DNA from: Thiobacillus sp.
GTDB lineage: Bacteria; Pseudomonadota; Gammaproteobacteria; Burkholderiales; Thiobacillaceae
NCBI GenBank assembly: GCA_020216925.1
Contig: JAIWOL010000180.1
Location: forward strand, 1 to 8,601
Direction of reading: 5' to 3'
Length of the DNA: 8,601 bases
The position numbers were made by a program, and so were the translations under genes. Position 1 is the first letter of the stretch; every line of letters begins with the position of its first letter. The notes beneath the pieces are model-generated. The model saw only the letters and a list, made by a program, of their open reading frames with translations. It did not search any database and was not told the DNA's origin. This document shows positions 6,293 to 8,601 of the stretch, piece by piece.

Positions 6293-6454
6293 ATGCGCAC
6301 AGCCCCGTCCCGCCACAAGGGCAACAAGGCCCGCCTCCCGTCCAGACCCTGCACAGTGTGTGGCCGCCCCATGAGCTGGCGGCGCGCGTGGGCGAAGAAC
6401 TGGGATGAGGTGAAATACTGCTCGGAAGCGTGCCGGCGCAAGCGGCATGCGTAA
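6293..6454 (+). CDS. DUF2256 small four-cysteine protein
   Basis: 53 residues, very basic, with CTVC (20-23) and CSEAC (43-47) separated by 19 residues (C-x2-C-x19-C-x3-C), a pattern expected to bind one zinc ion. Between them is MSWRRAWAKNWDEVKYC, the hallmark WR..W...WD.VKYCS of DUF2256. The family has no established function. From general knowledge it is often found beside photolyase/cryptochrome genes, as here. It starts seven bases after the upstream stop and overlaps the next gene by eight bases, so it belongs to the photolyase operon. A role as a nucleic-acid-binding or protein-binding helper of these flavoproteins is inference only. Confidence 0.88.
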   Translation: MRTAPSRHKGNKARLPSRPCTVCGRPMSWRRAWAKNWDEVKYCSEACRRKRHA

Positions 6455-8012
6455 TCTCGTCCTCGTCCTCGGCGACCAGCTGAATCGGGACGCTTCGGCG
6501 TGGGACGGTTTTGACCCGCGGCAGGACAGTGCGTGGATGGCCGAAGTCGCCGACGAATCGACCCATGTGTGGTCGTCCAAGCCGCGCATCGCGCTGTTTC
6601 TCGCCGCCATGCGGCACTTCGCCGCGGATTTGCGCGCCGACGGCGTACCGCTGGTTTATCACCCGCTCGACGCGTACCCCGACTTTTCCGCCGCGCTCGC
6701 GGCCACGATCGCCAAAACCCGCCCTCATCGCCTCGTCGTCACCGAACCAGGAGAGTGGCGCGTGCTGCAAACGCTCGCCGCCACCGCCGCCGCGCACGGA
6801 ATCGCACTCGATCTGCGCGCCGACCGGCACTTTTACTGCAGCCGCGCGGATTTCGCGCGCCATGCCGGCGGGCGCAAGCAACTGCGAATGGAATATTTCT
6901 ACCGCGAGCAGCGCAGGCGTTTCGGCGTGCTGATGGACGGCGACGCGCCGGTCGGCGGGGCGTGGAATTACGACGCCGAAAACCGCAGCAGTTTCGGCGC
7001 GCGCGGGCCGGGCTTGCTTCCCGAGCGCGCGCGTTTCGCACCGGACGACACGACCCGCGCTGTGCTCGATCTCGTGAACACGCGCTTCGCGGCGCACCCC
7101 GGCGCGCTGGAAAATTTCGACTGGCCCGTCACTCGCGCGCAGGCGCTGACAGCGCTCGCGCGCTTCATCGAAGAACGTCTGCCGTGTTTTGGCGCCTATC
7201 AGGACGCGATGTGGACGAATCAGCCGTGGCTCTATCACGCCCAGCTTTCCGCCGCGCTCAATCTCAAGCTGCTCGCGCCGCACGAAGTGGTGCAGGCCGC
7301 CGAAACCGCGTTCCGGACCGGCCACGTGCCGCTCGCGGCCGCAGAAGGTTTCATCCGCCAGATTCTCGGTTGGCGCGAATACGTGCGCGGCGTGTACTGG
7401 CATTTCATGCCGGGTTATTCCGGCGAAAACGCACTCGACGCGCACGCCGGGCTACCCACGTTTTACTGGACCGGCGACACCGACATGGCCTGCCTCGCCG
7501 ACACGCTCAGGCAGACCTTTGCCACCGGCTACGCCCACCACATCCAGCGGCTGATGGTCACGGGCCTCTACGCGCTCCTGCTGGGCGTGGAGCCGGGCCA
7601 GATCCACGCATGGTATCTCGCGGCATACGTCGATGCGGTCGAATGGGTGGAACTGCCTAACACGCTGGGCATGAGCCAGTTCGCCGACGGCGGCGCGATG
7701 GCGTCCAAGCCCTACGCCGCAACCGGGCAATACATCCACCGCATGAGCAATTACTGCAAGGGATGCCGCTACAATCCCGCGCAGAAAACCGGCGATGCCG
7801 CCTGTCCGTTCACCACGCTGTACTGGGATTTCCTGCTGAGGAACGAAACGAAGCTCGTCAGCAATCCTCGCATGGCCTTGCAGATGAAAAACCTTGCGCG
7901 GCTGGACGCGGCCGAGCGCGACGCGATTCGTGCGCGCTCGGCCTGGCTGGGCGCCACGCGGCCGGCCGCAAGCACAGCGGCTTGCCCGCCTTCCCGAGGC
8001 AGCCTGCAGTGA
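6447..8012 (+). CDS. Iron-sulfur bacterial cryptochrome / prokaryotic (6-4) photolyase (FeS-BCP, PhrB/CryB type)
   Basis: 521 residues, close to the roughly 507 of Agrobacterium PhrB. N-terminal antenna domain (1-130) starting LVLVLGDQL; signature MEYFYREQRRRFGVLMD (148-164); helical FAD domain to about 490. Four cysteines for a [4Fe-4S] cluster are present: Cys349, and Cys437, Cys440 and Cys453 in NYCKGCRYN and AACPF. These sit one residue from PhrB Cys350/438/441/454. His364-His365 match the PhrB active-site histidines, and Trp341, Trp389 and Tyr390 match its electron-transfer residues. All known key residues are therefore present, predicting light-driven repair of (6-4) photoproducts using FAD; the PhrB antenna pigment is a lumazine. 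CryB-like proteins also act as light regulators, so a signalling role is possible. It overlaps the DUF2256 gene by eight bases and the next gene by GTGA. Confidence 0.95.
   Translation: MRNLVLVLGDQLNRDASAWDGFDPRQDSAWMAEVADESTHVWSSKPRIALFLAAMRHFAADLRADGVPLVYHPLDAYPDFSAALAATIAKTRPHRLVVTEPGEWRVLQTLAATAAAHGIALDLRADRHFYCSRADFARHAGGRKQLRMEYFYREQRRRFGVLMDGDAPVGGAWNYDAENRSSFGARGPGLLPERARFAPDDTTRAVLDLVNTRFAAHPGALENFDWPVTRAQALTALARFIEERLPCFGAYQDAMWTNQPWLYHAQLSAALNLKLLAPHEVVQAAETAFRTGHVPLAAAEGFIRQILGWREYVRGVYWHFMPGYSGENALDAHAGLPTFYWTGDTDMACLADTLRQTFATGYAHHIQRLMVTGLYALLLGVEPGQIHAWYLAAYVDAVEWVELPNTLGMSQFADGGAMASKPYAATGQYIHRMSNYCKGCRYNPAQKTGDAACPFTTLYWDFLLRNETKLVSNPRMALQMKNLARLDAAERDAIRARSAWLGATRPAASTAACPPSRGSLQ
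7996..7999 (+). promoter_or_regulatory. Ribosome binding site for the short photolyase-like gene
   Basis: GAGG lies nine bases upstream of the GTG at 8009. It supports this start, which overlaps the previous stop in GTGA, over the in-frame but unsupported upstream ATG at 7763. Confidence 0.5.
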
Positions 8013-8572
8013 GGCGCCTTCGCCTGCATCAGCCCGCCGCCGCGACGCGGCTGCCCGAAGGCCGCGTCAAGCGTCGTCCCGCCCCGCGGTGCGCCGACCT
8101 CGAACATTTCCCGCCCACCCGGCTCGCCGCGCTGCGGCGGCTGCTGGGCGTGGACGTTGCGGCGTATGCCCGCACGCGCAACCACCTCAACGGTGCAGTG
8201 ACCGGCTTGTCACCCTATTTCACCCACGGTTGGCTCACCGAGGCAGAAGCCTTCGCCGCGTGGCGCGCGCGTTTCGGCGTCACCCTCGCACACAAGCTCG
8301 GCATGGAGCTGGCGTGGCGATGTTTTTTTGCGCACGTGCGCGGCTGGGCAGGCGACACGATTTTCTCCGACCTGCGCCCCGCGCTGCGCCAGGATTACGC
8401 CCCTGATTTGCCGCATGACATCGTCGAAGGCCGCACCGGCGTGCCGGTGATCGATGCTTCGGTGCGCCAGCTCTACGAAAGCGGATACCTGCACAACCAC
8501 GCGCGCCTCTGGTGTCAAGCGACACGCAGATTTAACCCCCTGACGACATCTGGAATTGACCCCCTGGGTTAA
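8009..8572 (+). pseudogene. Short (antenna-less) FAD-binding photolyase-like gene, truncated by an insertion sequence
   Basis: 168 native codons from GTG 8009, then 19 codons of foreign sequence to a stop at 8572. The native part matches the start of a photolyase FAD-binding domain without an antenna domain: YARTRNHLNGAVTGLSPYFTHGWL (53-76 region), MELAWRCFFAHVRGW (99-113), and VPVIDASVRQLYESGYLHNHARLW (145-168 region). The last stretch parallels the E. coli photolyase sequence around VDAAMRQL and TGWMHNR. Homologous short proteins would be expected to run roughly 100 residues further, through the flavin-contact and tryptophan region, which is missing here. The break falls directly after the Trp codon at 8510-8512, where TGT of the probable IS begins. 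The product is probably unstable and inactive. It overlaps the FeS-BCP gene by GTGA and was likely the last gene of the operon. Confidence 0.85.
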
Positions 8573-8601
8573 TCAACTTTCCGACGTGATCGGGGTGGGG
8601 G
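8513..8601. mobile_element. Probable terminus of an IS21-family insertion sequence (runs beyond window)
   Basis: The photolyase similarity stops at 8512, and the next bases, TGTCAAGCGACACGC, begin with TGT, as IS21-family ends do. Two imperfect copies of an ATT(T/G)ACCCCCTG motif follow (around 8530-8542 and 8552-8564), like the repeated transposase-binding sites inside IS21 termini. No transposase is in view. The family call comes from pattern memory; the boundary itself is well supported by the truncated gene. Confidence 0.6.

Noticed and set aside
4684..6441. A 585-codon open frame antisense to the first photolyase
   Set aside because: It lies opposite a gene with clear family motifs, has low-complexity Ala/Gly/Arg composition and no recognisable domain; long antisense frames are common at this GC content.
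6114..7445. A 443-codon open frame antisense to DUF2256 and the iron-sulfur photolyase
   Set aside because: The plus-strand proteins explain the sequence fully; the antisense translation has no recognisable motifs.
7763..8008. Starting the short photolyase-like gene at ATG 7763
   Set aside because: The extra 82 residues overlap the conserved iron-sulfur region of the upstream gene and show no domain; GTG 8009 has GAGG upstream and a GTGA overlap.
1..8601. CRISPR arrays, tRNA or rRNA genes
   Set aside because: No regularly spaced direct repeats and no tRNA- or rRNA-like sequence were seen by eye on either strand.

Overview
The window looks like a chromosomal piece of a high-GC Gram-negative bacterium, most likely a betaproteobacterium. 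This is inferred from the strongly GC-biased codon use, a PEP-CTERM (exosortase-sorted) exported protein, PNAG (poly-beta-1,6-N-acetylglucosamine) synthesis genes, and a bacterial cryptochrome/photolyase cluster. No rRNA or tRNA is present to fix the taxon.

Left half, minus strand (transcription right to left): a stress-response kinase gene of the SrkA/YihE type (3420-4403) is followed by a probable terminator. Next comes a four-gene operon: a PA14-like PEP-CTERM exported protein (2418-3204), pgaD (2050-2418), the glycosyltransferase pgaC (785-2053), and a secreted TPR protein, probably the start of the PNAG export porin pgaA (1-788, cut by the window edge). Each junction overlaps (TGATG, ATGA, GTGA), and the downstream genes lack clear ribosome binding sites, so translation is probably coupled. 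A near-consensus sigma-54 (-24/-12) promoter lies about 50-60 bases upstream of the first gene. That gene carries a T10 run just after its start codon, and this run puts the signal peptide out of frame with the rest of the protein. It may be a phase-variation or slippage switch, or a sequence error. T8 runs also occur early in pgaD and pgaC.

Middle: a 319-base divergent intergenic region (4404-4722) holds a perfect 9-bp inverted repeat and no supported gene.

Right half, plus strand: a compact light-dependent DNA repair/photoreceptor operon. It consists of a divergent cryptochrome/photolyase-family protein (4723-6285), a 53-residue DUF2256 four-cysteine protein (6293-6454), an iron-sulfur bacterial cryptochrome/(6-4) photolyase of the PhrB/CryB type (6447-8012), and a short antenna-less FAD-binding photolyase-like gene (from 8009). 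The last gene is cut exactly after codon 168 by what looks like the end of an IS21-family insertion sequence (from 8513), which runs off the window.

The most notable points are: (i) a sorted exopolysaccharide-matrix protein coupled to PNAG synthase genes under an apparent sigma-54 promoter with a hypermutable T tract; (ii) three photolyase-superfamily paralogs plus DUF2256 in one operon; (iii) a first paralog that keeps the FAD-site acids but has lost two of three electron-transfer tryptophans and several lesion-contact residues, and ends in a sliding-clamp-like motif; and (iv) loss of the third paralog by insertion.
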